A stretch of DNA of 64,000 nucleotides from Parageobacillus caldoxylosilyticus NBRC 107762 (GCF_000632715.1 NZ_BAWO01000021.1:1-64000); one strand, 5' to 3'. Positions 27,286 to 37,820 are shown, counted from the first letter of the stretch. A program made the numbers and translations. The notes: a model not told the origin generated them from the sequence alone.

Positions 27286-27735
27286 TTAAAGCATTTCCAT
27301 CAACTGTTTTGACACCTTTTTTGCATCTTTTTCCGTGCGGCAAATAATGAGGCATGTATCATCGCCGCAAATCGTGCCGACGATTTCGTTCCAATCCAAA
27401 TTATCCAATAAAACACCGATGGCATGCGCATTCCCCGGCAACGTTTTTAAAACAAGCAAGTTTCCGGCCCCATCCAATTTGACAAACACATCTACTAAAA
27501 CGCGTTTGAGTTTTTGCACCGGATTGAAGCGCTGATCAGAAGGCAGGCTGTATTTATAGCGCCCGTTGGCCATCGGCACCTTGACAAGCTGCATTTCTTT
27601 GATATCCCTTGATACCGTCGCCTGCGTTACGTTAAACCCTGCTTTCTTCAGCATATCGACTAATTCATCTTGCGTTTCGATGTCGTGAGTCATAATAATT
27701 TCGCGAATTTTAATGTGCCTTTGTCCTTTGTTCAA
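27286..27735 (-). CDS. argR: Arginine repressor ArgR/AhrC
   Basis: A 149-residue arginine-responsive regulator. The N-terminal winged helix carries [14 protein letters not shown]. The C-terminal hexamerisation and arginine-binding domain carries [33 protein letters not shown], with the GTICGDDT arginine-binding turn. A TTG at 27735 gives exactly the 149 residues known for B. stearothermophilus ArgR and has AGGTGG at proper distance. The in-frame GTG at 27744 overlaps that site. It represses biosynthesis and activates catabolism of arginine. The ARG-like box at 4197-4208 is a candidate target. Confidence 0.95.
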   Translation of the reverse strand: MNKGQRHIKIREIIMTHDIETQDELVDMLKKAGFNVTQATVSRDIKEMQLVKVPMANGRYKYSLPSDQRFNPVQKLKRVLVDVFVKLDGAGNLLVLKTLPGNAHAIGVLLDNLDWNEIVGTICGDDTCLIICRTEKDAKKVSKQLMEML

Positions 27736-27772
27736 ATCCGCCACCTCACCAAAATAATGTCACGGTAAAAAC

Positions 27773-27797
27773 GGGAATAACAACAACCGTTATTCCC
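27773..27797 (-). terminator. Terminator of tlyA
   Basis: GGGAATAAC / GTTATTCCC followed by GTTTTTACC on the minus strand. It separates the dxs-tlyA transcript from argR. Confidence 0.75.
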
Positions 27798-27802
27798 TTT
27801 TC

Positions 27803-28636
27803 TTAAGCAGAACTGTTTTTTAGCTGTACATGGGCTTCTTTTACCACTTCAGCGACCGTCTCTACCAAATGATTCTCTCCTTCTTCATGATTTCCCGGAA
27901 AGCGAAGGTGGAGCAAAAATTCAATATTGCCATCGCCGCCGGTAATCGGAGAATAAGATATATCCATGACATCAAATCCTTCACGAAGGGCAAACGCTAT
28001 GATCGACTCCAACACTTCCTCGTGCACGGCCGGATCGCGAACGATCCCCTTTTTGCCGACTTTTTCCCGCCCCGCTTCAAACTGCGGCTTTACCAGCGCG
28101 ATGACGTCGCTGCCGGGTACCAGTACCGTTTTTAATACCGGCAATATTAATTTCAAAGAAATAAAGGAAACATCGATCGTCGCAAATTGTGGAAGCCCTT
28201 TCGTAAAATAATCCGGCGTAACGTAGCGGAAATTGGTCCGCTCCATCACGACGACGCGCTCGTCTTGGCGCAGTTTCCACGCCAATTGATTATAGCCGAC
28301 ATCAAGCGCGTAAGATAGTTTTGCGCCGTGCTGCAAGGCGCAATCGGTAAACCCACCGGTAGATGCCCCAATATCTAAAACAATTTTATCTTTGACGCTG
28401 ACGTCAAACGTACGCAGCGCTTTTTCCAATTTTAAGCCGCCGCGGCTGACATACGGAATAGCGTTTCCTTTCACCGTTAGCGGGATGTCTACGGGCACCT
28501 TTTCTCCGGGCTTGTCTAAGCGGACTTCATTCGAATAAACAAGTCCAGCCATAATCGCACGTTTTGCTTTTTCCCGTGTTTCCATTAAGCCGCGTTCTAC
28601 CAATAGCACATCTAGACGTTCTTTTTTCGCTTTCAT
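27803..28636 (-). CDS. tlyA: TlyA-family rRNA methyltransferase/hemolysin-like protein
   Basis: A 277-residue protein. An N-terminal S4 RNA-binding domain (RLDVLLVERGLMETREKAKRAIMAGLV) precedes an FtsJ-like SAM-dependent methyltransferase with motif I VLDIGASTGGFTDCAL (~85-100) and the catalytic Lys/Asp set, including DVSFISLKLILP and LVKPQFEAG. Family members 2'-O-methylate ribosomal RNA. The 'hemolysin' name is historical. Equivalent to yqxC in B. subtilis. Four bases separate it from dxs, so the two are cotranscribed. Confidence 0.9.
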   Translation of the reverse strand: MKAKKERLDVLLVERGLMETREKAKRAIMAGLVYSNEVRLDKPGEKVPVDIPLTVKGNAIPYVSRGGLKLEKALRTFDVSVKDKIVLDIGASTGGFTDCALQHGAKLSYALDVGYNQLAWKLRQDERVVVMERTNFRYVTPDYFTKGLPQFATIDVSFISLKLILPVLKTVLVPGSDVIALVKPQFEAGREKVGKKGIVRDPAVHEEVLESIIAFALREGFDVMDISYSPITGGDGNIEFLLHLRFPGNHEEGENHLVETVAEVVKEAHVQLKNSSA

Positions 28637-28639
28637 CTC

Positions 28640-30532
28640 TCATGCCCTTTTTTGCTTTTTTGGTATGATCGTTTTGACTCGATCAATAATATGAGAAGTG
28701 GTTAAGCCGATTTCATTGAGCAGCTCTTTGACACTGCCATGTTCAATAAAACGATCAGGAATGCCCATGCGGTTAATCACTGCTTGATGGTAGCCATGAT
28801 CATGGGCAAACTCCAAAACAGCGCTGCCAAATCCGCCCTGTAGTACCGCTTCTTCAATTGTTAAAATCGGTACATTGCTTTCCAGCAAATCGTGCAGCAT
28901 TTTTTCATCCATTGGCTTAATGAAGCGGGCATTGACGACCTTTACAGAAACATTTTCTTTCGCCAACTTCTCCGCCGCCTCAAGCGCCATGGAAATCGTC
29001 GTACCGAATGTTAAAATCGCCAGATCGCTGCCTTCACGCAATACTTCCCATGTGCCGATCGGAATTTCCTTGAGTTCCTCATCCAATTTCACGCCAAGCC
29101 CATTGCCGCGCGGAAAGCGAAGTGCGATCGGCCCGTCGTCATATTGGATGGCCGTATATACCATGTGCTGGCCTTCGTTTTCGTCTTTTGGCATCATAAT
29201 GACAAGGTTCGGAATGTGTCGCAAAAAGGCGATATCAAACACTCCTTGATGCGTTTCCCCGTCCGCACCGACAAGCCCGGCACGGTCAATCGCAAAAAAG
29301 ACGTTTAAGTTTTGCCGGCACACATCATGAACAACTTGGTCATACGCCCGCTGCAAAAATGTCGAATAAATCGCCAAAAACGGCTTCATTCCTTGCGTCG
29401 CCAGACCTGCCGCGAGCGTTGTCGCATGCTGTTCGGCAATTCCGACATCAAACATCCGATCCGGGAATTCGCTTGCAAACCCTTCTAATTTCGAGCCGAC
29501 CGGCATCGCCGGTGTAATCGCGACAATTCGCTTATCGGTGCGCGCCAGCTTCCGCACCGTTTCGCTGACAAGTTCGCTCCACGACGGGGCCGTCTCCACC
29601 GGTTTTAGAAAATCGCCAGTTTCGATTTTATACGGGCCGGTGCCGTGCCAAGTTCCTACTTTATCATTTTCTGCCGGACTATACCCTTTTCCTTTTTTCG
29701 TAATCACATGGAGAAGCACCGGGCCTTTTGTCTTTTTGGCGTAACGCAAATTTTCGAACAAATCATCGAAATTATGGCCATCAACAGGGCCAAGGTACGT
29801 AAATCCTAATTCCTCAAAAAAAACACCGGAAACAAGCAAATATTTCAGGCTGTCTTTAATGCGCTCCGCCGTTGCCGCCAATTTGCCGCCGACAGCCGGA
29901 ATTCGTTTTAATAACAACTCTAATTCATCTTTGACCCATTGATATTTCCCTGCTGTCCGCAGACGCCCAAGCACATTGTGAAGCGCGCCAACATTCGGAG
30001 CGATCGACATCTCATTATCGTTTAAAACGACAATAATATCTTTTTTCTCATGCCCGATATGATTGAGCGCCTCAAGCGCCATGCCGCCCGTCAGCGCCCC
30101 ATCACCGATAATCGGAACGATATATTCATCCGTTCCCTTCAAATCGCGGGCAATGGCCATTCCCATCGCTGCGGATAGCGATGTGGAACTATGACCCGTT
30201 TCCCATACGTCATGTTCGCTTTCGCTTCGTTTTGGAAATCCGGACAGCCCCTTGTACTGCCGCAATGTATCAAATTCGGCGGCACGTCCCGTTAAAATTT
30301 TATGAACATATGCCTGATGGCCGACGTCCCAAATTAGCTTGTCCTTTGGACTGTCAAACTCTTTATGAAGCGCAATCGTCAGCTCGACGACGCCTAGGTT
30401 TGGGCCGATATGCCCGCCTGTTTTCGACAGCTTTTCAATTAAAAATTTGCGAATATCAGCGCTTAGCTCAATGAGTTGCTTTGTCGACATATTTTTTAAA
30501 AAGCGCGGATTTTCGATTTTCGTAACATCCAA
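28640..30532 (-). CDS. dxs: 1-Deoxy-D-xylulose-5-phosphate synthase
   Basis: A 630-residue TPP enzyme condensing pyruvate and glyceraldehyde-3-phosphate, the entry step of the MEP isoprenoid pathway. TPP motif [18 protein letters not shown]...LNDNEMSI (~150-185), N-terminal [16 protein letters not shown], and the transketolase C-domain with GIAEQHA and RFPRGNG. It starts with TTG (product MDVTKIENP..., aligning with B. subtilis Dxs). The ribosome site is weak (GAGTGATC). ispA upstream has its own terminator, so dxs probably has a separate promoter in the 30533-30652 gap, where a TATAAT is visible. Confidence 0.95.
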   Translation of the reverse strand: MDVTKIENPRFLKNMSTKQLIELSADIRKFLIEKLSKTGGHIGPNLGVVELTIALHKEFDSPKDKLIWDVGHQAYVHKILTGRAAEFDTLRQYKGLSGFPKRSESEHDVWETGHSSTSLSAAMGMAIARDLKGTDEYIVPIIGDGALTGGMALEALNHIGHEKKDIIVVLNDNEMSIAPNVGALHNVLGRLRTAGKYQWVKDELELLLKRIPAVGGKLAATAERIKDSLKYLLVSGVFFEELGFTYLGPVDGHNFDDLFENLRYAKKTKGPVLLHVITKKGKGYSPAENDKVGTWHGTGPYKIETGDFLKPVETAPSWSELVSETVRKLARTDKRIVAITPAMPVGSKLEGFASEFPDRMFDVGIAEQHATTLAAGLATQGMKPFLAIYSTFLQRAYDQVVHDVCRQNLNVFFAIDRAGLVGADGETHQGVFDIAFLRHIPNLVIMMPKDENEGQHMVYTAIQYDDGPIALRFPRGNGLGVKLDEELKEIPIGTWEVLREGSDLAILTFGTTISMALEAAEKLAKENVSVKVVNARFIKPMDEKMLHDLLESNVPILTIEEAVLQGGFGSAVLEFAHDHGYHQAVINRMGIPDRFIEHGSVKELLNEIGLTTSHIIDRVKTIIPKKQKRA

Positions 30533-30641
30533 ACGAGATCACTCGCTTTCGTTTTTATCCTTTCCTCTAACCACGTTGCTATAATAAGAAGTTAGTTATT
30601 ATTATACATGATTGGACATAAAAAATCGATTTTTGTTAGTA

Positions 30642-30678
30642 AGAGAAAAAGAGCCGCTAACACGAATGTGATAACGGC
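30642..30678 (-). terminator. Terminator of the xseA-xseB-ispA transcript
   Basis: GCCGTTA / TAGCGGC stem with a 12-base loop, followed on the minus strand by TCTTTTTCTC. Confidence 0.7.
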
Positions 30679-30744
30679 ATACAAGGAAAAACTCTCATTA
30701 TTTCACTATAACATATTAGTTTGCAATCAGCAATGAACACTGTG

Positions 30745-31638
30745 TTAATGGTCGCGTGTAGCAACTAAATCACAAATATATTGCAATACGTCATCCTTCA
30801 CTCCTGCTTTTTGCAAACAGCGCTTTGCCTCGGCAATGTGCAAAGCTAACTTCCCTTTCGCTCCCTCCATCGTCAATAACGACGGATATGTCACTTTTTT
30901 CTTTTCCACATCGCTGCCGACCCGTTTGCCAATCTTATCTTCCGAACCTTCAATATCGAGAATATCATCGCGAATTTGAAAAGCAAGGCCAAGATGGGAG
31001 GCAAATTCATATAAATCACGTTGCTGTCTTTCGCTAGCCCCAGCAAGCAATGCGCCTGCCAATACGCTGTATTGCAGCATTTTTCCGGTTTTATGGCGAT
31101 GGATATATTCGAGCTGTGCAAGCGACAGTTCCCGACCTTCTCCTTCGATATCAGCAACTTGTCCCGCGACCATTCCTTCCGGCCCCGCCGCTTTCGCCAG
31201 CTCTTCGATTAAACGAATTTGGACTTCCGGTGCGATGCGGTCATCCTTCATCTCTGCGATAACCTGAAACGCGTATGTCAGCAATCCGTCTCCAGCCAAA
31301 ATCGCCATCGCCTCGCCAAACACTTTATGGTTTGTCGGTTTGCCGCGCCGCAAATCGTCGTCATCCATGCTCGGCAAGTCATCATGAATTAATGAGTATG
31401 TATGGAGCATCTCAATCGCACAGGCGACGGGAAGGCCAATATCCGGATCTTTTTCAAACGAATGCAAAGTGGCAAACAGAAGCAGCGGTCGAATCCGCTT
31501 CCCGCCTGCTTCCAGCGAGTACGCCATCGCCTGTTTCAGCGTATCAGGCGCTTGCAGCCTTGCAATATAACGCGGCAGCGTTGCTTCCAAACGCTGTTTT
31601 TGCTGCTGCAAAAATTGTTCTACTGCCATCCGGTTCAA
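30745..31638 (-). CDS. ispA: Farnesyl diphosphate synthase
   Basis: A 297-residue trans-prenyltransferase adding isopentenyl units to make FPP. First Asp-rich motif DDLPSMDDDD (~85-94), substrate lysine motif GGKRIRPLL (~45-53), second Asp-rich motif DDILDIEG (~228). Bacillus-type (short FARM-type S enzyme). Three bases after xseB in an xseA-xseB-ispA run, as in B. subtilis (yqiBCD). Its product feeds undecaprenyl phosphate, menaquinone and heme side chains. Confidence 0.95.
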   Translation of the reverse strand: MNRMAVEQFLQQQKQRLEATLPRYIARLQAPDTLKQAMAYSLEAGGKRIRPLLLFATLHSFEKDPDIGLPVACAIEMLHTYSLIHDDLPSMDDDDLRRGKPTNHKVFGEAMAILAGDGLLTYAFQVIAEMKDDRIAPEVQIRLIEELAKAAGPEGMVAGQVADIEGEGRELSLAQLEYIHRHKTGKMLQYSVLAGALLAGASERQQRDLYEFASHLGLAFQIRDDILDIEGSEDKIGKRVGSDVEKKKVTYPSLLTMEGAKGKLALHIAEAKRCLQKAGVKDDVLQYICDLVATRDH

Positions 31639-31641
31639 GCG

Positions 31642-31875
31642 TTATTCCTCCTCCTGCATCGAGAAAGGAGCGAGCTGTCCATCCTCTCGCAAAATATATT
31701 CCATCTGCTTTTCGACATGCTGCAGTTTATCGTGACAAAGCTTGGAAAGTCTCATTCCTTCTTGAAAAAAAGAAATCGCCTGTTCCAGCGGCACATTTCC
31801 TTCTTCTAATTTTTCGACGATCTCTTCTAACTTTTGTATTGCTTCTTCAAACGTCAGTTCTTTTTCCTCACTCAT
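31642..31875 (-). CDS. xseB: Exodeoxyribonuclease VII small subunit
   Basis: A 77-residue acidic helical protein, [20 protein letters not shown] followed by [20 protein letters not shown], the typical XseB signature. It binds XseA in multiple copies to form the single-strand exonuclease. The ATG at 31875 (GGAGGAG 10 bases upstream) overlaps the end of xseA by 8 bp, so translation is coupled. Longer upstream frames simply run back into xseA. Confidence 0.93.
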   Translation of the reverse strand: MSEEKELTFEEAIQKLEEIVEKLEEGNVPLEQAISFFQEGMRLSKLCHDKLQHVEKQMEYILREDGQLAPFSMQEEE

Positions 31876-33223
31876 GTAGCTGCTTCTCCTCCATTCCCCA
31901 TACGTGGCAGTCAATTTGTCCATCTTGCAAGCGTACTTGAATCATATCTCCGATCTGAAGCTGGCGAATGCTTTTTACAAGTTCCTTTTTTTCATTATAA
32001 ACTAAGCTATACCCTCGCTCCATAATTTTCAGCGGACTAAGCGCATGCAAATGGGAAACAAGCGATGCAAAACGAAGCTCGTGTTGATGCATAATCGTAC
32101 GCATCTCTTTTTCCAGTGTTTTCGCCAATGATTGCTGTTTTTCTTTCATTCTCGAAAGCTGTTCAGCCGGATGGTAGCGCAACAAAGTCAAGCGCAGCTG
32201 TTCAAGCCGTTCGCGCTGTTTATCGAACATCCGCTCGGTATGACGCTGCAATCGTTCCAGCAAAGCGTCTAGCTGCTGTTCTTTTTGTTCATACAGTTTT
32301 TCCGGGTATCGAAAGGCGTAGGACTTTTGCACACGTGACAGCCGTTCTGATTCCATCGCTATTTTTTCTTTCATGGCGCGTATAAGCCGAACTCTTCTCT
32401 GGGAAATACGTTCAATCAGCTCGGTTATATGCGGTACGGCCAATTCCGCCGCACCCGTTGGGGTTGGTGCGCGCAAGTCGGCAACAAAATCAGCGATCGT
32501 AAAGTCAGTCTCATGGCCAACCGCAGAAATAATCGGCACTTCGGAGGCAAAAATGGCGCGGGCGACGATTTCCTCATTAAACGCCCATAATTCTTCAATC
32601 GAGCCGCCTCCGCGACCGACAATCAGAACATCAATATAGCCAAGTTCATTCGCTTTTTCGATGGAACGGACGATTGATTCTGCCGCATGTTCCCCTTGAA
32701 CGAGCGTCGGAAATAAAATGATCGTGGCAATCGGATAACGGCGCCGAATCGTTGTGATAATATCGCGGATCGCCGCTCCGGTCGGCGAAGTGGCGACTCC
32801 GATATAGCGTGGGAAGGCGGGAAGCGGCTTTTTATGCTGCGGCGAAAACAATCCTTCCGCCTCAAGCCGCTTTTTTAGCTGTTCATACGCCAAATATAAA
32901 TTTCCGATTCCTTCCGGCTGCATTTCTTTTACGTAAATTTGATAGTTTCCGCTCGGCTCGTAAACGGAAATCTCGCCGCGAACGAGCACTTTCATGCCAT
33001 CTTCCGGACGAAAATGCAAATATTGATTATATCCGGCAAACATGACCGCCTGAATGCGGGCTTGTTCATCTTTCAGCGTAAAATACATATGGCCGCGAGA
33101 ATGATATTTAAAATTGGAAATTTCCCCTTTAATCCACAAATCGCGCAAATGCGGATCCACATCAAACTTGCGTTTAATGTATTTCGTCAGCGCTCCGACG
33201 GTTACATATTTTATCTCTGCCAC
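31868..33223 (-). CDS. xseA: Exodeoxyribonuclease VII large subunit
   Basis: A 451-residue nuclease subunit. An N-terminal OB-fold ([22 protein letters not shown]), the catalytic core with [15 protein letters not shown] and [22 protein letters not shown], and a long C-terminal coiled coil (~290-400). With XseB it degrades single-stranded DNA from both ends in repair. Length fits the family. It is upstream of xseB and downstream of folD, with the usual Bacillus order nusB-folD-xseA-xseB-ispA. Confidence 0.95.
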   Translation of the reverse strand: MAEIKYVTVGALTKYIKRKFDVDPHLRDLWIKGEISNFKYHSRGHMYFTLKDEQARIQAVMFAGYNQYLHFRPEDGMKVLVRGEISVYEPSGNYQIYVKEMQPEGIGNLYLAYEQLKKRLEAEGLFSPQHKKPLPAFPRYIGVATSPTGAAIRDIITTIRRRYPIATIILFPTLVQGEHAAESIVRSIEKANELGYIDVLIVGRGGGSIEELWAFNEEIVARAIFASEVPIISAVGHETDFTIADFVADLRAPTPTGAAELAVPHITELIERISQRRVRLIRAMKEKIAMESERLSRVQKSYAFRYPEKLYEQKEQQLDALLERLQRHTERMFDKQRERLEQLRLTLLRYHPAEQLSRMKEKQQSLAKTLEKEMRTIMHQHELRFASLVSHLHALSPLKIMERGYSLVYNEKKELVKSIRQLQIGDMIQVRLQDGQIDCHVWGMEEKQLHE

Positions 33224-33252
33224 CGCTTTAACCCTCTCTTATGGAATGAACT

Positions 33253-34107
33253 TTACCGGTGCATAAGCTCCTTTGCCGCTTCAATCGTATTATGAAGCAG
33301 CATCGTAATCGTCATCGGCCCGACCCCTTTTGGAACCGGTGTAATGTAACTTGCTACTTCCTTTACTTCATCGAAATTGACATCTCCGCACAGCTTTCCA
33401 TTTTCCAGCCGGTTTACGCCGACATCAATGACCACCGCCCCTGGTTTGACATAATCAGCGCCAATCAACCGTGCTTTGCCGACAGCAACGATTAAAATAT
33501 CGGCCTGACGCGTAATGGCAGCTAAATTGTTTGTTTTCGAATGGCAATACGTCACCGTCGCATGCTCGCGCAAAAACAGCTGTCCAACCGGCTTACCGAC
33601 AATGTTGCTGCGGCCGACAACAACCACATGTTTCCCTGCAATATCCACGCCGATCGATTTCACCATTACTAAAATACCATATGGCGTACAAGGGAGAAAC
33701 GCTTTTTGTCCGACCATCATTCTGCCGACGTTAATAGGATGAAACCCATCCACATCTTTTTCTGGAGAGATTGTTTCAATCACTTTTAGCTCGTTAATAT
33801 GGCTAGGAAGCGGAAGCTGCACTAAAATGCCGTGCACGGATGGATCGGCGTTCAATTCTTGAATTTTTTCTAATAAAAATTGTTCCGTAATCGTCGCCGG
33901 AAACGTCAACAGTGTTGAACGAATGCCGACTTCCGCACACGCTTTTTGCTTTCCTTTTACGTAAGAATGGGAAGCGGGATCATCGCCGACAAGAATGACC
34001 GCAAGCCCCGGCTCGATTCCTTTTTGCTTTAGCACCTCTACTTCTTTTGCCAATTGTCCTCTTATTTCCTTTGCCAGCTCGGCGCCGCTAATGATTTGTG
34101 CTGTCAT
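33253..34107 (-). CDS. folD: Bifunctional methylene-THF dehydrogenase/cyclohydrolase
   Basis: A 284-residue one-carbon enzyme oxidising 5,10-methylene-THF with NADP and hydrolysing methenyl-THF to formyl-THF. Signatures: SYVKGKQKACAEVGI with catalytic Lys (~54), VQLPLPSHI, KDVDGFHP, NADP-loop GRSNIVGKP, and PVPKGVGPMT. The ATG at 34107 is preferred (AAAGG six bases upstream). A longer TTG-initiated version adds only two residues. It complements the glycine cleavage genes at 59.6-63.5 kb, which produce methylene-THF. Confidence 0.95.
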   Translation of the reverse strand: MTAQIISGAELAKEIRGQLAKEVEVLKQKGIEPGLAVILVGDDPASHSYVKGKQKACAEVGIRSTLLTFPATITEQFLLEKIQELNADPSVHGILVQLPLPSHINELKVIETISPEKDVDGFHPINVGRMMVGQKAFLPCTPYGILVMVKSIGVDIAGKHVVVVGRSNIVGKPVGQLFLREHATVTYCHSKTNNLAAITRQADILIVAVGKARLIGADYVKPGAVVIDVGVNRLENGKLCGDVNFDEVKEVASYITPVPKGVGPMTITMLLHNTIEAAKELMHR

Positions 34108-34125
34108 GGGCAACCTTTCTCCTTT

Positions 34126-34524
34126 CTATTCTTGAATATGCAATGCATCTTTTACTTTCGAAAGCACACCGTTGACAAAACTCCCTGATTTCGTATCGCC
34201 AAATTTTTTGGCTAATTCAACAGCCTCATCTAGGCTCACTTTGACAGGAACATCATCGACATATTTCATTTCATAAGTGGCCATGCGCAAAATCGCGCGG
34301 TCGACATTCGCTACCCGCTCTAATGTCCATTTTTCCAGGTTGGCGCGCAGCAATTCGTCAATTTCTTGCTGATGTTCCACCACGCCATACACAAGCTGCT
34401 GCAAAAACGGGTCCGCTTCTTTTCCTCCTGTCACGTTTTGCAGCGCCTCCTCCGGAGGGATGTGGCCTACATCGACTTGAAATAATGCCTGCAGCGCCTT
34501 TTCCCGAGCTTCATGCCTCTTCAT
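34126..34524 (-). CDS. nusB: Transcription antitermination factor NusB
   Basis: A 132-residue all-helical RNA-binding protein, [20 protein letters not shown] at the N-terminus, with the conserved [12 protein letters not shown] and the C-terminal [26 protein letters not shown]. With S10 it binds boxA in rRNA leader transcripts for antitermination. The ATG at 34524 follows AAAGGAGGAGCAAA. An upstream in-frame start would include the ribosome site. It leads the nusB-folD-xseAB-ispA run. An extended -10 promoter is visible about 40 bp upstream. Confidence 0.94.
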   Translation of the reverse strand: MKRHEAREKALQALFQVDVGHIPPEEALQNVTGGKEADPFLQQLVYGVVEHQQEIDELLRANLEKWTLERVANVDRAILRMATYEMKYVDDVPVKVSLDEAVELAKKFGDTKSGSFVNGVLSKVKDALHIQE

Positions 34525-34562
34525 TTTGCTCCTCCTTTCCAAACACGAACATTTATATCAGA

Positions 34563-34571
34563 ATCATACCA
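34563..34571 (-). promoter_or_regulatory. Extended -10 promoter element for nusB
   Basis: Minus-strand TGG-TATGAT, a TGn-extended -10, about 40 bp before nusB. The -35 is weak. Confidence 0.4.
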
Positions 34572-34727
34572 TATTTTTCGGATAAAAGGCACTCCCCTAC
34601 GCACAAATCATTAGCCTTGATTTTTTTATTTATTTTGGAACATCCATTCGTCTCCTTATGCTTCGAGGCCTCTTTGCAAAAAGGCTCGTTCAATACAATA
34701 ACAAACTTTCGGCAAAAATACAAAAAC

Positions 34728-34764
34728 AAAAGGGCACGATCGCCTCAAGCGAATGCGCCCTTTT
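34728..34764 (-). terminator. Terminator of the acc-asp23 operon
   Basis: AAAAGGGC...GCCCTTTT long imperfect stem with a GC-rich core just after the asp23-like gene, followed by TGTTTTTG on the minus strand. Confidence 0.85.
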
Positions 34765-34769
34765 CCGAT

Positions 34770-35171
34770 TTATCCCTGCTCCACTTCCTGTTCCTGCTTT
34801 GCTGTTTCAAACTGAATACCGACAATATGAACGTTGACTTCGCTCGTTTCCAGCCCCGTCATGTTAAACAATGCTTGGCGGACGTTTTCCTGCACTTTTT
34901 TGGCTACATTCGGAATCGATGCGCCAAATTGAACAAGACAGTAAATATCAATGGCCACGCCGTCATCCCGTAAATCGACTTTGACGCCTTTGCCATGATT
35001 TTTCTTGCCAAACCGCTCGACAACACCAGCGGCAAAGTTGCCTCGCATTTGCGCGATTCCTTCCACCTCGCTGGCGGCGATTCCCGCGATCACTTCAATC
35101 ACTTCCGGGGCGATTTCCACTTTTCCTAATGTGCCATGATCTTGCTCCATCTCAAAAATATGTTCTGACAT
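34770..35171 (-). CDS. yqhY: Asp23/YqhY family protein
   Basis: A 133-residue DUF322 (Asp23) protein with the diagnostic GKVEIAPEVIEVIAGIAASEVEG and VDIYCLVQFGASIPNVAKKVQENV. It has no membrane segment. In B. subtilis YqhY sits after accBC and its loss perturbs acetyl-CoA carboxylase and malonyl-CoA levels, so a link to fatty-acid synthesis control is likely here, where it is 14 bp after accC. GGGAGGTGG directs the ATG at 35171. Confidence 0.9.
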   Translation of the reverse strand: MSEHIFEMEQDHGTLGKVEIAPEVIEVIAGIAASEVEGIAQMRGNFAAGVVERFGKKNHGKGVKVDLRDDGVAIDIYCLVQFGASIPNVAKKVQENVRQALFNMTGLETSEVNVHIVGIQFETAKQEQEVEQG

Positions 35172-35185
35172 GATACCACCTCCCG

Positions 35186-36538
35186 TCATGACTTCATAAT
35201 ATCATATAACTCCAAAAACTTTGTATTAAACTCGCCACTCACAAATTTTTCGTGTTCAAATAATTTTATGTGAAACGGAATCGTTGTATGAATGCCATCG
35301 ATAATAAACTCGCTTAACGCCCGTTTCATACGGGCGATCGCTTCCTCACGCGTAGGGGCGTGCACAATCAGTTTCGCGATCATCGAGTCGTAATAAGGCG
35401 GGATCGTATAGCCAGGGTACGCAGCGGAATCGACCCGTACTCCCAAGCCTCCCGGCGGCAAATACATTTCTATTTTGCCCGGTGATGGCATAAAGTTTTT
35501 CGCTGGATTTTCCGCATTAATCCGGCATTCGATCGCCCAGCCGTTAAAGGTGACTTCCTCTTGGGTCAGCGACAGTTTTTCGCCGGAGGCGATGCGGATT
35601 TGTTCTTTTACTAAATCCACCCCCGTAATTAATTCCGTCACTGGGTGTTCTACTTGAATGCGTGTGTTCATTTCCATAAAGTAAAATTTTTTCGCATTAT
35701 GGTCAAAAATAAATTCTACCGTGCCGGCGCCGGTGTAGTTCACCGCGCGGGCCGCCTGTACCGCCGCTTCTCCCATCTGCTTGCGAGTTTCTTCATCAAG
35801 CGCCGGCGACGGCGCCTCTTCGACCAGCTTTTGCAGGCGGCGTTGAATCGAGCAATCCCGCTCGCCAAGATGAATCACATTTCCGTAGGAGTCAGCCAGC
35901 ACTTGAATTTCCACATGGCGGAAGTCTTCAATATATTTTTCAATATATACGCCCGGATTGCCAAATGCGGTAGCCGCTTCCTGCTGTGTAATGTTAATGC
36001 CTTTAATGAGTTCTTGCTCATTTCTGGCTACGCGAATGCCTTTGCCGCCGCCGCCTGCCGTCGCTTTAATAATGACCGGATAGCCAATCTCATTGGCAAT
36101 GGCAAGCGCTTCGTCGATATTTTCAATAACGCCCTTTGATCCAGGAACGACCGGCACTCCTGCTTCCCGCATCGTCTCGCGGGCAATATCTTTAATCCCC
36201 ATTTTTGTAATCGCTTCCGGACTCGGACCGATAAACGTGATATTGCATTCACGGCAAAGTTCGGCAAACGCCGCGTTTTCTGCCAAAAACCCGTATCCCG
36301 GATGAATCGCATCGCATCCTGTTAATGTAGCGACGCTCATGATGTTGGTGAAATTTAAATAGCTGTCCTTGGAAGCGGTCGGTCCGATGCAGTACGCTTC
36401 ATCGGCGAGCTGGACGTGCAGCGCCTCGCGGTCTGCTTCAGAGAAAACAGCCACCGTTTCAATTCCCAGCTCTTTGCAGGCGCGAATAATGCGAACGGCG
36501 ATTTCCCCGCGGTTGGCAATTAATACTTTTTTGATCAT
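35186..36538 (-). CDS. accC: Acetyl-CoA carboxylase biotin carboxylase subunit
   Basis: A 450-residue ATP-grasp enzyme carboxylating the biotin on AccB. N-terminal [18 protein letters not shown], glycine-rich ATP loop [13 protein letters not shown] (~158-170), catalytic [15 protein letters not shown], and [13 protein letters not shown]. The ORF matches the usual ~450-residue length. It lies 15 bp after accB and before yqhY. This is the committed step of fatty-acid synthesis. Branched acyl-CoA primers come from the Bkd complex encoded elsewhere in the window. Confidence 0.97.
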   Translation of the reverse strand: MIKKVLIANRGEIAVRIIRACKELGIETVAVFSEADREALHVQLADEAYCIGPTASKDSYLNFTNIMSVATLTGCDAIHPGYGFLAENAAFAELCRECNITFIGPSPEAITKMGIKDIARETMREAGVPVVPGSKGVIENIDEALAIANEIGYPVIIKATAGGGGKGIRVARNEQELIKGINITQQEAATAFGNPGVYIEKYIEDFRHVEIQVLADSYGNVIHLGERDCSIQRRLQKLVEEAPSPALDEETRKQMGEAAVQAARAVNYTGAGTVEFIFDHNAKKFYFMEMNTRIQVEHPVTELITGVDLVKEQIRIASGEKLSLTQEEVTFNGWAIECRINAENPAKNFMPSPGKIEMYLPPGGLGVRVDSAAYPGYTIPPYYDSMIAKLIVHAPTREEAIARMKRALSEFIIDGIHTTIPFHIKLFEHEKFVSGEFNTKFLELYDIMKS

Positions 36539-36553
36539 CGCTCGTTCTCTCCC

Positions 36554-37072
36554 TTATTCAGGCTTTACCAAAAATAGAGGTTGTCCATACTCAACAAGCT
36601 GTCCATTTTGGACAAGCACTTCGACAATCTCCCCGTTTACCTCTGCCTCGATTTCATTAAATAGCTTCATCGCTTCAATAATGCAGACGACCGTATCTTT
36701 TTGCACTTTATCTCCCACTTTGACGTATGGAGGGGCATCTGGGGACGGCGCAGCGTAAAACGTACCGACCATCGGCGAAGTGATTTTATGTAAGTTTTCT
36801 GTATTTTCCGTCTTTGGCTTCGGCGCTTCTTGTGGTATTGTTTCCACTTGCACATTAGCCGCTTGCACTGGCGCCTGCACCTGTGGTTTTGCTTCTTCTG
36901 CTGCCGGCTTCGCTATCGGCTCTGCCGGCGGTGCCGCAACCACTGCCTGGACTGGTGCTCCTGCCGCAGCTTTTTTCATATGTACTTTCGTTCCATCTTG
37001 TTCATAAACAAATTCGTCAATGCTTGATTGATCAATTAAACGGATCAATTCGCGGATTTCTTGGATTTTCAT
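36554..37072 (-). CDS. accB: Biotin carboxyl carrier protein of acetyl-CoA carboxylase
   Basis: A 172-residue carrier. The N-terminal helix binds AccC ([20 protein letters not shown]). An Ala/Pro/Glu-rich flexible linker (~35-95) and a biotinyl domain follow, with the modified Lys in [14 protein letters not shown] (~135). The ATG at 37072 is preferred, with AAAGG about 11 bases upstream. The GTG three codons earlier sits on top of the ribosome site. First gene of accB-accC-yqhY. Confidence 0.95.
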   Translation of the reverse strand: MKIQEIRELIRLIDQSSIDEFVYEQDGTKVHMKKAAAGAPVQAVVAAPPAEPIAKPAAEEAKPQVQAPVQAANVQVETIPQEAPKPKTENTENLHKITSPMVGTFYAAPSPDAPPYVKVGDKVQKDTVVCIIEAMKLFNEIEAEVNGEIVEVLVQNGQLVEYGQPLFLVKPE

Positions 37073-37187
37073 TTTCCTCACACCTTTCTACGATACAAAG
37101 TGTTAAGTTTTTTGTCTGCTAGTTATAAAATCTACTCATAACGATTATACACATAATAATCACACAATAAAAAGGTTTTTTATCATA

Positions 37188-37220
37188 AAAAAGAAGCTGC
37201 CCTTGGTAAGAGCAGCTTTT
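37188..37220 (-). terminator. Terminator of the spoIIIA operon
   Basis: AAGCTGC(TC)...(GG)GCAGCTT stem with TTTTTTATG on the minus strand, directly after spoIIIAH. Confidence 0.85.
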
Positions 37221-37222
37221 CA

Positions 37223-37795
37223 TTATCCAGCCGGCTGAAATTCAACCGCTACATCATTGGCTTCCGGAATTTCACTTTTTACCATATGGATCACTTCGTT
37301 GGCCGATTTCTTGGAATGCTCTTTTGCTTTAATCGTTACTCGCACTTGGTCATCTTCCGCGCGCACCAATACATCCTCATAGCCGCCTTTCGATTTGATT
37401 AATGTTTCTAACGTTGCCTCTTTTTCCGCTAACGCCTGAAGCTTTTCAATTTTATCCATCGCTTCGCTTTTTTGTTGTGCGGTGGCATTGGCGGAAGCAA
37501 CAATAGCATTTAATTGGTCGCGCAGACGGCTGCGCTCATCCTCAATTTGCATGCGGAGCGCAGTAAACATATCATCACTGGAAGTGCTGGAAGTGACTTT
37601 TCCATCTGTCGTTTCCATTTCTTCTACCGCCACATCGGCTTGATCTTTATTGCTTTCTTTTTGTTTCGTTGCATCTTCATGGCTCGTAAAAGCGATATTG
37701 TCATTCATATCTTTTGGCGCTGTTACATAATACACCGACAAAACAACAACTAAACTTAACATCGTTAATAGCCAAACCGTCTGTTTTCTTAACAT
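37223..37795 (-). CDS. spoIIIAH: SpoIIIAH, mother-cell part of the SpoIIQ-SpoIIIAH channel
   Basis: A 190-residue membrane protein. A basic N-terminus and one helix (VWLLTMLSLVVVLSVYYV, ~6-23), a charged linker, then a YscJ/FliF-like ring-building motif domain (~120-190, ending EIPEANDVAVEFQP). It binds SpoIIQ across the intermembrane space to form the feeding-tube channel between mother cell and forespore. MLRKQTVWLL aligns with the B. subtilis start. The ATG just before it is equally spaced from GGGGGAGG, so the start could be one codon earlier. Last gene of the operon. Confidence 0.95.
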   Translation of the reverse strand: MLRKQTVWLLTMLSLVVVLSVYYVTAPKDMNDNIAFTSHEDATKQKESNKDQADVAVEEMETTDGKVTSSTSSDDMFTALRMQIEDERSRLRDQLNAIVASANATAQQKSEAMDKIEKLQALAEKEATLETLIKSKGGYEDVLVRAEDDQVRVTIKAKEHSKKSANEVIHMVKSEIPEANDVAVEFQPAG

Positions 37796-37820
37796 CATAA
37801 CCATCCTCCCCCAAATCCTA

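Noticed and set aside
31275-31940. 221-codon plus-strand open frame across ispA and xseB
   Set aside because: It is antisense to two clearly conserved genes, has no family features and no ribosome site.
34323-34973. 216-codon plus-strand open frame spanning nusB, its promoter gap and yqhY
   Set aside because: It crosses a terminator and a promoter and is antisense to conserved genes on both sides.
36830-37027. Cys/Arg/Trp-rich plus-strand frame in accB
   Set aside because: This is the antisense of the repetitive Ala/Pro/Glu linker of AccB.
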